Of a DNA stretch of 64,000 nt, positions 37,330 to 46,386 are shown one piece after another. Location of the stretch: contig NZ_MRYI01000026.1 of assembly GCF_002260525.1 (NCBI RefSeq), positions 1-64,000 of the forward strand, in the 5' to 3' direction. Each line of letters starts with the position of its first letter. Positions within the stretch are counted from its first letter, which is position 1. Source of the stretch: Hahella sp. CCB-MM4. GTDB lineage: Bacteria; Pseudomonadota; Gammaproteobacteria; Pseudomonadales; Oleiphilaceae. Below the pieces are notes generated by a model, which was not told where the DNA came from, did not search any database, and saw nothing but the letters and a program-made list of their open reading frames with translations. The translations under genes and the position numbers were made by a program.

Positions 37330-38715
37330 TCAGAATGATTTGGTCAGCTGGAATGCCAAACCGTAAGCACTCAGATCATAGGTTCCCTTCACATTCGTGA
37401 GGCCGACCTGTTGATCGTTCACATTGTAGATATGCTCATCCAAAGGCACATCATCAATCAACAGATATCCAAGAGCACCGTCCAGCACCAGATCATTCTC
37501 CATCCGGTATTGAGCTCCAAGCGTGATCCACTGACGATCAGTTGATGGAACCCTTGCGGTCCGGTATTCATTCTCGACAGGGGAATCGTCATAGGCATAA
37601 CCCGCTTTCACCGTAAAACGCTCGGTGTAGTCATAGGAAACACCAACCGAGAAAGCCCAGACATTCTTCCAGCGCTCACGTACGTGGCCGATCATCCCCT
37701 GCTGTCCAGTGGAGGCACCGCTGATGGTGGAAATCTGTCCAATACCGGCCTCTTCACGGGTGAAGATATCCAGATTCTGGAAACGGGACCAGCGAGTCCA
37801 GGTAGCTCCAGCGTATAAAGACCACTGCTCATCCAGGTCATGTTTCAGACTGAAGGTGGCTGTTTCCGGCAGCGTCAGGGGAACTTTCGCTTTTTCGCTC
37901 AACGTGGCGTATGCGACAGGAGGCAATGTTCCCGTCGGCGTGGGCACATTGGTCAGCTCCGCATCACCTTCCAGGGTGAGGTCTATTTTGGTCCGGAAGT
38001 TAAAACCTAACGTGGTGGCGTTGGTAGGCTGGTACATCACCCCGAAGTTCCAGCCAACACCGTTGTCGTCACCAGCCACTTCAAAGTGGCCTTCTTTCAA
38101 GTAAGCAGAAGGAATATTGTAAGGTGGTAATGAGTAGGCAGAATACTCCTGGGCCTTACTCAACTTGCCGTCCAGGTGGATAAAGATCATCCCCAGACCG
38201 ACAGAAAGCTGATCGTTCAACTTATAGGCTACCGTCGGCTGAACCGCGATGCCCTGAACTTCTGTTTCATCAGCAAGGAAACGTCCCAGAAAATCCTCAT
38301 CATACTCACCCGATACACCATAAGGGGCAAAAACGCCGATACCTGCGCTGACGGATTCATTGATGGGAGTACTGTAGTACAGGTTGGGAATGGCTCTCAG
38401 ACTAACATAGTCACCACCGTCGGTACCGGTAACAGGCTGGCCGATGGCATTGGTGGCAGAACCCTCAAAGTCGGAGCTGACATCCAGAAAGGTGATGCCC
38501 CCTGAAACCTGAGCCTTCTCCAGATGGGTCAATCCGGCCGGGTTAAAGTACATGATAGTGGCATTTTCCGGATTGGCAGCCGCTCCAGCGTTAGCGGTTC
38601 CCATAGCGGAAGCACTCTGTTCATTGAGTGCATAACCTGCGGCGAACGCCTGGCCTGAAATTGTGGAAAGCACAGCGGTGCCAAGAAGAGAAACCTGAAA
38701 TAGCTTGGTCTTCAT
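37330..38715 (-). CDS. FadL/OmpP1-family outer-membrane transporter
   Basis: Protein of 461 residues with signal peptide (cleavage after AFA, residue 26). The mature N-terminus begins GYALNEQSASAMGTANAG and includes NPAGL, the plug region of FadL. The C-terminus ends with Phe, as usual for outer-membrane barrels. FadL proteins take up long-chain fatty acids or hydrophobic aromatic compounds through a lateral opening. The substrate is unknown; uptake of lipids would fit the nearby lipid-type oxidation cluster, but this is inference. It is on the opposite strand from its neighbours. Confidence 0.92.
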   Translation of the reverse strand: MKTKLFQVSLLGTAVLSTISGQAFAAGYALNEQSASAMGTANAGAAANPENATIMYFNPAGLTHLEKAQVSGGITFLDVSSDFEGSATNAIGQPVTGTDGGDYVSLRAIPNLYYSTPINESVSAGIGVFAPYGVSGEYDEDFLGRFLADETEVQGIAVQPTVAYKLNDQLSVGLGMIFIHLDGKLSKAQEYSAYSLPPYNIPSAYLKEGHFEVAGDDNGVGWNFGVMYQPTNATTLGFNFRTKIDLTLEGDAELTNVPTPTGTLPPVAYATLSEKAKVPLTLPETATFSLKHDLDEQWSLYAGATWTRWSRFQNLDIFTREEAGIGQISTISGASTGQQGMIGHVRERWKNVWAFSVGVSYDYTERFTVKAGYAYDDSPVENEYRTARVPSTDRQWITLGAQYRMENDLVLDGALGYLLIDDVPLDEHIYNVNDQQVGLTNVKGTYDLSAYGLAFQLTKSF

Positions 38716-39056
38716 AATTAATACTCGAAGTGTACACGTCTGATGATGGCACTCCCGGGAGCAACAGAGATTTATTCTTATTGGGTGTCACTGGAGTGCT
38801 GACAGCTATCGCCAGTCGATGGCATCAAGCCGATCTTCCAGGGTTGTTCTCCGGGAACAAAGGGCCGCAATTATACAGACATACATGTGAATTGCATCAC
38901 GTTAAAGTATTACCATTCATAAAGTTACAGGGTGTTACAAGACAAATATGACAAATGTGGCGGCTGAATATACTCTGTTAACCGGATCATATTTCAGGTG
39001 TCTGGCTTCATTGGTTAAACCTGTATTCCCAAATTCGGCCAAATAAGAATTCGAAC
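38716..39056. other. divergent promoter region, FadL and solute-binding gene
   Basis: No gene in these 341 bases. It should hold both promoters. I see no clear consensus box and no strong hairpin. Confidence 0.35.
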
Positions 39057-39932
39057 ATGCCCCACTTCCGATTTCTGGTTAATCCCAATCACCTTATATC
39101 GTCTCGCTTCCGGCATTTTTGCAGCCTGTTAGCAGCGGGGATCACTATGGCTACAGGGATCACAGTGGCTACGGGGATCACAGTGGCGCAGGCTGACGAA
39201 GGCGCGAGCTCCGTATCTGATTCACAACCCACGGAAACCGTTATCATCGGGGTAGAGGCAGGCTCCTACTTTCCACATTACGACGACAGTACCGGTGAAT
39301 ATGAGGGGTTTGGCCGCGCTTTACTGGATGAATTTGCCCGCTACGCCGGCATCGAACTGGAATACCGGATACATCCGCTCAAACGACTGGCAGTATCGGC
39401 CATCTCCGGCCAGGTTTCGTTGCGCTATCCGGATAATCCCTATTGGGAGGCAGACCTTAAGGAGGGCACGGAGATCACCTACAGCCATCCGATTGTGACC
39501 TATGTCGACGGCACCATGGTGCCTCCCAATCGACTGGGTCAGGGCCTGGATAATTTCTACAAGCTCGGAACCGTATCCGGATTCACCCCTTGGCCATACT
39601 TCGCGGCCATCGATGAGGGGAAAATCACAGTCTCAGAAAACAACTCCAGAACCGGCCTCCTACATCAGGTCTTAATGGGACGTCTCGATGGCGCTTATCT
39701 CTCGATCGTGGTGGCCAATCATCAACTGACCTACGGACTGGAACAGCCCGGCGCATTGATATTCGACCCCACCCTTCCCTACAAAAAATCCCACTATCAT
39801 CTGTCGACCTCCACCCGGCCGGATCTGATCAGAAAATTCAACGCATTCCTGCGGGAGGAGTCCGCAAGAGTCGTCCAGATCAAAAGCGATTACAGAGTGG
39901 AAGAAGGGCTCTCTTTTATCCCCGACTATTGA
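39057..39932 (+). CDS. family 3 solute-binding protein with repetitive signal peptide
   Basis: Protein of 291 residues. The signal sequence is unusual: its hydrophobic part has three near-identical copies (GITMAT, GITVAT, GITVAQ), ending at the QADE cleavage region. The mature part is a family 3 binding fold (VIIGVEAGSYFPHYDD, GFGRALLDEFARYAGIELEYRIHPLKRLA, YHLSTSTRPDLIRKFNAFL). It is an orphan receptor without a permease or sensor next to it. The ligand could be an amino acid or an organic acid. Confidence 0.83.
   Translation: MPHFRFLVNPNHLISSRFRHFCSLLAAGITMATGITVATGITVAQADEGASSVSDSQPTETVIIGVEAGSYFPHYDDSTGEYEGFGRALLDEFARYAGIELEYRIHPLKRLAVSAISGQVSLRYPDNPYWEADLKEGTEITYSHPIVTYVDGTMVPPNRLGQGLDNFYKLGTVSGFTPWPYFAAIDEGKITVSENNSRTGLLHQVLMGRLDGAYLSIVVANHQLTYGLEQPGALIFDPTLPYKKSHYHLSTSTRPDLIRKFNAFLREESARVVQIKSDYRVEEGLSFIPDY
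39138..39191. repeat. 18-bp tandem repeat in signal peptide
   Basis: Three adjacent copies of gggatcacagtggctacg (39138-39155, 39156-39173, 39174-39191) with one to three differences, in frame, lengthening the hydrophobic core of the signal peptide by 12 residues. Confidence 0.9.
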
Positions 39933-40419
39933 TAATTTTCCATCAGTGCACACGATCTTTGTTTACTCCAGAGACAAAGGGAATTTCATAGCGCCCGATG
40001 TCAGTGCATACAACCTGTTGGCCATTCTTGCCGCCCTATGACAGTGCACTTTTTTGATATCCTTCTCTGCCCTGTGGCTTTGTTTAATAATTTTTTTTTG
40101 ACAACCCGCTTTTTGGCCGGCCGTCCTATTGAACAGGCAGATCATTTGTAGCAACATAGTGTGACGTCTAAGCCGTACCACCGTTGTAGCTGTAAACCCG
40201 CGACATAGCACTGCACAACGTATCGAGCGTACTGCTGTCCCGCCTTGCGTTGAAATCCAGGTCTCTTATGACCCGCGCTGTGTCTCCGGCCAAATTTATC
40301 ATCCTGACCGGGAGTTTCTCTCTCAGCCTGTACCCGTTGTAATGATCAGGAAAACGTATCAGTGAACTTTTGATGGAATCATCAGGATCACTGCGGTTTG
40401 ACTTACACGGAGCCGACCA
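39933..40419. other. promoter region of the oxidation cluster
   Basis: 487 bases with no supported gene. A run of T (40091-40099) leads into TTGACA at 40098-40103, a candidate -35 box, but no good -10 box lies at the right distance. The motif tcagtgca or cagtgca recurs at about 39943, 40001 and 40040. CGGAG precedes the first gene of the cluster. This is the only large gap before eleven co-directional genes. Confidence 0.4.
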
Positions 40420-40902
40420 ATGAGTGTAGACGTCGCCCTGGACAACATCCGGATCAAGGAACTGCCCACCATCAACCTCGGTGGTGGTGTTGATCTCGAC
40501 CTGGATAATATCCGCATTAAAGAACTTCCCACCATCGACATCGACCTGGATGCAGATCTCGGGTTGGACAATATCCGCCTGACAGAGCTTGCGCCCATAA
40601 ACGTCGGGATCACCTCTCTGCCCCTGATAAGGCTGGACACTATCCGGCTGGAAACCGACAGCAAGGTTGATCTTGGCCTGGATAACGTCAAAGTGGATCT
40701 GGGATTGGACAACATTCGTATCCGGGAACTCCCGCAACTGGATTTCCAATTCGGCCTGCGTCCGATGCGTTTCCATTTTCCGCTCAGTTACAAATTTTGC
40801 CTGACCCTGTTCGGGTGCCGCATTGTGCAGTTTGAAACCTGCGGTGAAGGTATGATCGTGGCGGAAGACTATGTGGCACATAAAACCGAAACCTGCGATT
40901 AG
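40420..40902 (+). CDS. repeat protein, LDNIRIKELP units
   Basis: Protein of 160 residues without signal peptide. The first 110 residues are built from short repeats with the core LDNIRIKELPTI and variants (LDNIRLTELAPI, LDTIRLETDS, LDNVKVDLG, LDNIRIRELPQL), alternating hydrophobic and charged residues, as in a beta-solenoid or beta-roll. The last 50 residues are different (GLRPMRFHFPLSYKFCLTLF, GCRIVQFETCGEG) and contain four Cys. I do not recognise a domain name. It is the first gene of the 40.4-52 kb cluster, with a 19-base gap to the next gene. A structural or scaffold role is likely by inference. Confidence 0.75.
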   Translation: MSVDVALDNIRIKELPTINLGGGVDLDLDNIRIKELPTIDIDLDADLGLDNIRLTELAPINVGITSLPLIRLDTIRLETDSKVDLGLDNVKVDLGLDNIRIRELPQLDFQFGLRPMRFHFPLSYKFCLTLFGCRIVQFETCGEGMIVAEDYVAHKTETCD

Positions 40903-40921
40903 GCAATAACAGGAGCTGGTT

Positions 40922-41722
40922 ATGAAAACAGCCTATACCGGAGAACCCGGGCGCGACTGGCAGTTGGAAAAAGGACCTTTTACCTTTATCGGAAAACCGG
41001 GAGAGTGCATCGGTGAGCTGACGTTCTCCAATCCTACGGACGATAAGATAAAAATACGTCGCCTCAGTGTTGAATCCGTCACGGATAAAAAACGCAAGGC
41101 CCCGACTCTGGACTCCGCAGAGTTATCCATGCAACTGAGGATTCCTCCTCAATCCACCATCACAGCCCAGGCGTTATTAAACTTTTCCCCATCGACTCCG
41201 CCGGGTAACTATGAGGTTAGACTCGTTTGCGGAGACCGCTCGGAAACGGTACACGTCCAGATCCTGGAAAACCCATCCCTTGCGCTGAATCCGACACATA
41301 CTGTTCTGCGGGGAGCCAGCGGCGATACCTTAAGCTGTAAAGTCCGCATGGAAAATGCCGGTAATGTGCCGCTTAGCGTCGGCGATGTCGGGATGGTCTG
41401 GTTTCGGGAACGAAACTGGATCGGGCGCACCCTGGTCTACAGCCTGCGCGAAGCGGCGGAAGATGAGGACTACGAAGCATTCGCCAATCGTATACTTCAT
41501 GATTTCAAGGCTTCCATTATTCCACCGGTGAGCATTCAAATGGAGCCGTTACCTGATGAAACCCTGCACCCTGCAACGGCGCTTGACCGGACGCTGACCT
41601 TTACCGCCCCACCCGGCCTGCAAAAGGGACGAACATATTCCGGTTTCGTCAAAATCAATATGACTCGGATCTGGTTGGAGCTGTACTGCAACGGGTCGCC
41701 TAACTCCAGTAAACGGAGATAA
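40922..41722 (+). CDS. beta-sandwich protein of the cluster, two domains
   Basis: Protein of 266 residues, no signal peptide. Two consecutive beta-sandwich domains are likely: about 15-125 (GECIGELTFSNPTDDKIKIR, PGNYEVRLVCG) and about 135-260 (HTVLRGASGDTLSCKVRMEN, AGNVPLSVGDV, LQKGRTYSGFVKINM). This has the look of NEW3/fibronectin-type or CARDB-like proteins that are normally extracellular, but it lacks a signal peptide. Similar sandwich regions occur in the next two genes. Function unknown; probably a structural or substrate-binding component. Coupled to both neighbours by gaps of 19 and 17 bases. Confidence 0.72.
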   Translation: MKTAYTGEPGRDWQLEKGPFTFIGKPGECIGELTFSNPTDDKIKIRRLSVESVTDKKRKAPTLDSAELSMQLRIPPQSTITAQALLNFSPSTPPGNYEVRLVCGDRSETVHVQILENPSLALNPTHTVLRGASGDTLSCKVRMENAGNVPLSVGDVGMVWFRERNWIGRTLVYSLREAAEDEDYEAFANRILHDFKASIIPPVSIQMEPLPDETLHPATALDRTLTFTAPPGLQKGRTYSGFVKINMTRIWLELYCNGSPNSSKRR

Positions 41723-41739
41723 GTCAAAGGAGAGATACG

Positions 41740-42462
41740 ATGCACCAGCACACAGCCACCATAGGTAGTGGATGCCACTCTCATCCCGATTGCCCTCCAG
41801 AGAGTCTATCCCTGCCTTCCTGCAAGAGTCTTATTCTGCTGGCTCCACGCCTGATCAGCGCAACCATTAATGCAGGGGCAGGCGTCATCAAGAAGACCTT
41901 CGACGGTTCGCTTAAAGAAAAAGATTGCTGCCACCCCCACCATGAAGACTGCTGCCACCCTCACCATGAAGACTGTTGTCACATTCCGGAAACCCACTGC
42001 CCGGATCAGTGTGTCGGCGTAGTGCATTGGCATGGATGTGTTGGCGATACCCTGCAGCATCACCTGCAGGTGACTAACACCGGCAAGGAGGCTCGAACAT
42101 TTACGCTAGAGGCCACCCCTTTCCCCTGCACAGATAAAAAGGTCACTGTCACCCCAGCCTCTAAAAAGCTGGCTCCCGGGGAAACTCTTAAGTCCGTGAT
42201 CAGCTTTACCATTCCTGAGGAATTGGCCGGAAGTACCTTTAGCGTGGCCGTCAAAATCCAGGGTAAGTACGAGCAATACCTGAAACTCATACTATGTGTG
42301 AAGCCGCGCCAGCATTGCTGTACGGTTGTGGAGCAAGGGGAAATTCCCAAGCGTATCAAAGCCCATCACTGGTACCACCATTTCCAGTGCGAGGAGCCCT
42401 GCTTTGAAGCTATTCCGGAAAATCGCGTCAATAAACCCGGCGCTAAACGGGAGAGCAACTGA
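41740..42462 (+). CDS. Cys/His-rich beta-sandwich protein
   Basis: Protein of 240 residues. The start is rich in His and Cys (MHQHTATIGSGCHSHPDC). At about 61-85 an in-frame repeat gives DCCHPHHE twice followed by DCCHIPETHC. A hydrophobic/helical stretch (about 32-52) lies before it. A beta-sandwich domain follows (about 90-200: GDTLQHHLQVTNTGKEARTF, PGETLKSVISFTIPEELAG), and a tail with CCTVVE and HHWYHHFQCEEPC. Such CCHPHH clusters should bind Zn, Cu or Fe. A good ribosome site (AAAGGAGAG) is present. Metal storage or crosslinking of a coat are possible roles; both are inference. Confidence 0.72.
   Translation: MHQHTATIGSGCHSHPDCPPESLSLPSCKSLILLAPRLISATINAGAGVIKKTFDGSLKEKDCCHPHHEDCCHPHHEDCCHIPETHCPDQCVGVVHWHGCVGDTLQHHLQVTNTGKEARTFTLEATPFPCTDKKVTVTPASKKLAPGETLKSVISFTIPEELAGSTFSVAVKIQGKYEQYLKLILCVKPRQHCCTVVEQGEIPKRIKAHHWYHHFQCEEPCFEAIPENRVNKPGAKRESN
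41923..41982. repeat. 24-bp tandem repeat coding DCCHPHHE
   Basis: Two complete copies (41923-41946, 41947-41970) of gactgctgccaccctcacca plus four bases, and a half copy to 41982. The copies differ at two silent positions and keep the frame, adding metal-binding CCHPHH motifs. Confidence 0.85.
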
Positions 42463-42545
42463 AATGGAAAGAATAACTGAAATAAGAAGAACAACTGAAG
42501 CGGAGAGCTCCTAAAATGAAGAGCACGCCTGAAATGAAAGAGAAC
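42453..42545. repeat. imperfect tandem repeat, about 18-bp units
   Basis: Five degenerate units based on aactgaaatggaaagaat bridge the end of the Cys/His-rich gene and the start of the next gene. The two reading frames share its ends, so growth of the repeat changed both the C-terminus of one protein and the N-terminus of the other. Confidence 0.7.
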
Positions 42546-43214
42546 TTCTTACCGGATACCGAGCCATCTGCCGCAGCGGCTTCCGATACCCAGCTATCAT
42601 TGCTGGCACAAAACTACCGCAGACAGATACAACAGTATTGGCCGAGATTCCAAACCTACGCGCGTCAAGGCCGCCAACTGGGTCAACGCTACAATCAGGC
42701 CGGTCGCCAATTGAAAAATAAATTTGCCAGCGGTTCCTGGCAGCTTGATCAGCAGAGTTCACTGGGGCTGCTGATACTGCCTATTGAAGCTGGCATGCTC
42801 ATCAGCCGACATCTGCTGGCTCTGTTGGAAGACCTGCTGGCGGTCGGAGAACATCGACTTGGACTCAAGGAACTGGAAAAGGGACTGGCGGACAGGCCAC
42901 TTCCCACGCTTGCTCTCAAAGCCAGGCCCGGCGAAAAAATTGAATCCGTATTTCTGATTCAAAATGACCAGCCGCATCAGGTCACTATCGAGCTACAACC
43001 TCAATCCATGGTCGGCCAGGAATCGGGTCCCTGTGACAGTTGTGAGTTTGGCTTTTCTCCCCAGGCAACAACGCTGGAGGCAGGCGCTAACCAAATGGTT
43101 CGCCTGACAACCCAGGTCAGTGAAGACGCGGCAGAAGATATCTACCAGACCCGGATAAATATCCTGGGAATGGAAAACAAAGCATTCTGTATTCAGCTAC
43201 AGGTGTTTTTATAA
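42516..43214 (+). CDS. amphipathic-helix plus beta-sandwich protein
   Basis: Protein of 232 residues. The N-terminal half (about 20-125) is helical with Gln/Arg-rich amphipathic helices (NYRRQIQQYWPRFQTYARQG, QLGQRYNQAGRQLKNKF) and a hydrophobic stretch (LGLLILPIEAGMLISRHLLALLEDLLAV); it resembles phasins and other granule- or membrane-surface proteins in character. The C-terminal half (about 130-232) is a beta-sandwich (IESVFLIQNDQPHQVTIELQ, ANQMVRLTTQVSEDA). A CDSCEF motif is present. It could anchor the other cluster proteins to a lipid or polymer surface; this is inference. Confidence 0.68.
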   Translation: MKSTPEMKENFLPDTEPSAAAASDTQLSLLAQNYRRQIQQYWPRFQTYARQGRQLGQRYNQAGRQLKNKFASGSWQLDQQSSLGLLILPIEAGMLISRHLLALLEDLLAVGEHRLGLKELEKGLADRPLPTLALKARPGEKIESVFLIQNDQPHQVTIELQPQSMVGQESGPCDSCEFGFSPQATTLEAGANQMVRLTTQVSEDAAEDIYQTRINILGMENKAFCIQLQVFL

Positions 43215-43261
43215 AATTGATCTATTATTGATCCTATTACCCACAGGACATAGGTGCTCTT

Positions 43262-44281
43262 ATGACAACAACGACAGCACCCAGACACAAGCAAGGTAGT
43301 GCCACACAAAGGAAATCACGGGCCGGATCAGGGAAGGTAAAAGCGCGTCCAAAGCCTCCCCCCAAACGATCCGAGCAGGAGACGGAAGAAAATATCCGGC
43401 ACCTGCGTGTTGATGCCAACGGCACCTCATTTCATGTTGCGGTTGCCTCTCCCTCCCAAAGCAGCCATGACGGTGACGTGCCTGAAATTTTCTGTCTTCA
43501 CGGCTTCCCCGAAGGTTGGCAAAGCTGGCGTCAATTGATGGACTATCTTCCCGAAGCCCGGATTTATGCCCCGGATCTGCGAGGATATCCAACCTCGGAA
43601 TATCCCAGGGACGGCTACGATGTCTTTACCCTGACCGATGATGTGCGTGAACTGATGGCCAGGTTGAACGTCAAGAAACCGATTCTGTTGACCCACGACT
43701 GGGGCGGCGCCCTGGGTTGGATCTTCGCTCATCGCTTCAGCGACTTGATCAGTCGCCTCGTTGTGGTGAACTGCACCCATCCCAAAACGCTGGTAAGAGC
43801 GGTTTTTCAATTGGATGACTGGCAAACATTTCGCATTCCCTGGGTGCTACCCTTCCAGCCTCCGGTCATTCCGGAGTTACTGCTCACCACCGCAATTGGT
43901 CGCAGACTATTGGAGCTCTCCTTCACCCTGAGGGAAGGCCCGGATGGCAATATGAACCGGCAACTGGTCAAGGAAATGGTCAATCGATACCAGCACAGAA
44001 AAGATCTGCGGGGTGCCATCGAATACTACCGGGCCGTTGTCAAAACACTGGTTATTCCAAAATTGCGGAAAGAACTGGAAGAGGTCTACCAACAGCCGAT
44101 TCAAGTCCCGACAACATTGGTCTGGGGAATGACGGACGAAGCCCTGTCCTCCAAGGTCGCGCAAAAGAGCGAAGGCGATGCGGGTTGCCCGGTGGAATGG
44201 CGTCCTCTTCACGGTATCGGGCATTTCGTGGATCTGGAAGCACCACAGTTACTGGCTGAAGAAGTACGGCGGCTGTTTTAG
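43262..44281 (+). CDS. alpha/beta hydrolase, epoxide-hydrolase-like, basic tail
   Basis: Protein of 339 residues. The first 45 residues are a disordered basic extension (MTTTTAPRHKQGSATQRKSR... KVKARPKPPPKR) before the fold. The hydrolase core has HGFPEGWQSWRQLMDYLPE (oxyanion region with HGxP), the nucleophile elbow THDWGGALGW (Asp nucleophile in place of Ser) and the catalytic His near the end (HGIGHFVDLEAPQ). These are the features of epoxide or haloalkane hydrolases. It may open an epoxide made by the neighbouring oxidative enzymes. The basic tail resembles that at the C-terminus of the GMC enzyme in the same cluster. Confidence 0.85.
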   Translation: MTTTTAPRHKQGSATQRKSRAGSGKVKARPKPPPKRSEQETEENIRHLRVDANGTSFHVAVASPSQSSHDGDVPEIFCLHGFPEGWQSWRQLMDYLPEARIYAPDLRGYPTSEYPRDGYDVFTLTDDVRELMARLNVKKPILLTHDWGGALGWIFAHRFSDLISRLVVVNCTHPKTLVRAVFQLDDWQTFRIPWVLPFQPPVIPELLLTTAIGRRLLELSFTLREGPDGNMNRQLVKEMVNRYQHRKDLRGAIEYYRAVVKTLVIPKLRKELEEVYQQPIQVPTTLVWGMTDEALSSKVAQKSEGDAGCPVEWRPLHGIGHFVDLEAPQLLAEEVRRLF

Positions 44282-44637
44282 CTGCTTTGACGCTTCTATT
44301 GACTTAGGAAAAGAAAGGGACCTAAGCAAAGGCATGGAATAAATCAAAGATATGGACTTGAGCAGAGGATGCTGACTCATAGATGGATATTCTGATGGAA
44401 AGAAATAATGCTGAGGATCACCGGTTCAGGACTTTGTAGGGCAACACTATCCTCCACGCCGATCGTTGCCATCGACGTATCCTGAACCCCGACGGAGCCA
44501 ATCACAACGACGTTGATAACAACAAGAAGGTGATGTCATGGCTCTCAATAAAAACAAGGTTCGCCATGGTGCGAACCATGACCGGGGAAACATCTCACCG
44601 TCCACACCATACCAACAATGGTGCCAGGGAGGTGATC
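44282..44637. other. 356-bp gap in the cluster, no gene
   Basis: No supported gene. The sequence before 44420 is rich in purines (gaaaagaaagggacc, ggcatggaat) and looks like degraded repeat material. An open frame continues upstream from the GMC gene but lacks a ribosome site. A second promoter for the downstream enzymes may lie here. Confidence 0.35.
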
Positions 44638-46386
44638 ATGAAAAGGATCTATGATGTTGTCGTAGTAGGCTCAGGATTTGGCGGTGCCATCACCGCCTGC
44701 CGATTGGCCCAGGCGGGACGTTCAGTCTGCGTATTGGAAAAAGGAAGGCGTTGGGGCCGCACGGAATTCCCCCGCGGCCCGGTCGAGGTTTCTTCCAGGG
44801 CTCTGTGGGATCCCGCAGAAAAGAAACAGGGACAGCAGGGCTTTATCGAATATGTCCCCTTCAAAAACATGGACGTGGTTCAAGGCATTGGGGTGGGCGG
44901 GGGATCACTGCACTATTTCAATGTTCACATCCAGCCACCGGCGTTTATTTTTGATTCTCCCAAATGGCCATCCTCGGTCACCCTGAAATCCATGCGTCCC
45001 TATTACCGGGTCGCGGCCGACATGCTTGGAGCTAAAGGCATCACACCGCCCTACGCCCGGGCACTCCCCTCCCGAACCAAAGCCTTCCAGAATGCGGCAG
45101 AACGCCTGGGACGCCGGGCCGAGCTTGTGCCTATCTGTGTGCATTTTGGGGACGACGGCAAAGTTTCCGCCGGAGGCAGGCCACAGAATGCCTGTGACTA
45201 TTGCGGCAACTGCCTGCTGGGCTGTCATAACCATGCCAAAAACACTCTAGACCTGAACTATATTCCACTGGCCGAGCAGAACGGGGCGGAAGTCTACCCC
45301 CTTCATGAAGTTACCGCGCTGATTCCATGCGATAAGGGCTATCGTGTTGTCTTCCGGGACCATGCCCGCGAGGATGGTGAAACCCGTGGAGAGGTACAGG
45401 CACGTCAGGTCGTCCTGGGTGCCGGAACCCTTGGTACCAACGAATTACTCTTACGCTGCAAAAAACACCTCAAAACACTGCCCAATCTTTCTCCCCAACT
45501 GGGCCGTCGGTTTTCAGGCAACGGCGACTTCATTTTTGCCGGCGCCTATCTTCCCGATCAGCAGGTAGAGCCAGGCCGTGGCCCCGGCATCACGGCCGGT
45601 ATTGGCTTCGCGGATGACGAAGGACAACACATCTACATTGAGGACCTGGGTTTTCCGGATCCCTTTGTCTGGTATTTCAACGCCATGATTCCTCAACCCA
45701 CCCGTCCGTTAAAACGTCTTCAACAACTCCGACGCTACCTTTACAAGGCCTGGGGAAGAGATGCTGAATTTCAATTGGAACGTCTTCTGGAAGAGCGCTT
45801 CCTGAATCACTTCCTCCCTTATCTCGGCATGGGAACTGATGCGGCAGATGGTGTGCTGAAGCTGAATCATCAGGGTCGTCTCAATCTGGATTGGTCCTAT
45901 AAAAACAGTCGCGCCATGTTCAATACCATGCTGGGACATATGCGCTCGATCAGCGAGGCAGCAGGAGGCGTTTTCATCAACAGCTTTATGTGGCGTTCCC
46001 TGGTTTTCAAATGGCCATTCCACAAGACCCTTACCGCCCATCCGCTGGGGGGCTGCGTCATGGCCGACACGCCGATGCAGGGAGTCACCGATTCCTGGGG
46101 CCAGGTCTGGGGCTACCCCGGCCTCTTTGTCGCAGACGGTGCGCTGGTCCCGTCTGCCATTTCCGTCAATCCTTCCGCCACCATCTCGGCACTCGCTGAG
46201 CGGGTGGCATTTCATATGATTCACGGCCGGGAAATGGAGGAAAACGATACCCATACCCCGGTAAATCACCACCGGCAGAGCTCGAAATCAGCCGCGCCAG
46301 CCAGAGCTTCGAAGGGCTCGGCTACCGCCAAACGCTCACGAACAAGACCCAAGAAATCACCCGCCAAAACAGAGGTGTCATCATGA
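44638..46386 (+). CDS. GMC oxidoreductase, cholesterol-oxidase-like, basic tail
   Basis: 582 residues from the ATG at 44638, which has a near-perfect ribosome site GGAGGTGATC; an upstream frame from 44530 has none. FAD-binding motif DVVVVGSGFGGAITACRLAQ at the N-terminus; GVGGGSLHYFNVH next to the flavin; the CDYCGNCLLGCHNHAKN loop; the C-terminal KTLTAHPLGGCVMAD and VADGALVPSAISVNPSATI, close to cholesterol oxidase and other GMC alcohol oxidases. It would oxidise an alcohol or sterol-like substrate and make H2O2. No Tat or Sec signal. The last 45 residues are a basic Ser/Ala/Lys/Pro tail (SSKSAAPARASKGSATAK). The stop overlaps the next start by 4 bases. Confidence 0.88.
   Translation: MKRIYDVVVVGSGFGGAITACRLAQAGRSVCVLEKGRRWGRTEFPRGPVEVSSRALWDPAEKKQGQQGFIEYVPFKNMDVVQGIGVGGGSLHYFNVHIQPPAFIFDSPKWPSSVTLKSMRPYYRVAADMLGAKGITPPYARALPSRTKAFQNAAERLGRRAELVPICVHFGDDGKVSAGGRPQNACDYCGNCLLGCHNHAKNTLDLNYIPLAEQNGAEVYPLHEVTALIPCDKGYRVVFRDHAREDGETRGEVQARQVVLGAGTLGTNELLLRCKKHLKTLPNLSPQLGRRFSGNGDFIFAGAYLPDQQVEPGRGPGITAGIGFADDEGQHIYIEDLGFPDPFVWYFNAMIPQPTRPLKRLQQLRRYLYKAWGRDAEFQLERLLEERFLNHFLPYLGMGTDAADGVLKLNHQGRLNLDWSYKNSRAMFNTMLGHMRSISEAAGGVFINSFMWRSLVFKWPFHKTLTAHPLGGCVMADTPMQGVTDSWGQVWGYPGLFVADGALVPSAISVNPSATISALAERVAFHMIHGREMEENDTHTPVNHHRQSSKSAAPARASKGSATAKRSRTRPKKSPAKTEVSS

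Noticed and set aside
40168-40881. minus-strand gene of 237 codons opposite the repeat protein
   Set aside because: The frame is open only because the plus-strand gene is repetitive; no ribosome site or domain, and the plus-strand frame fits the cluster.
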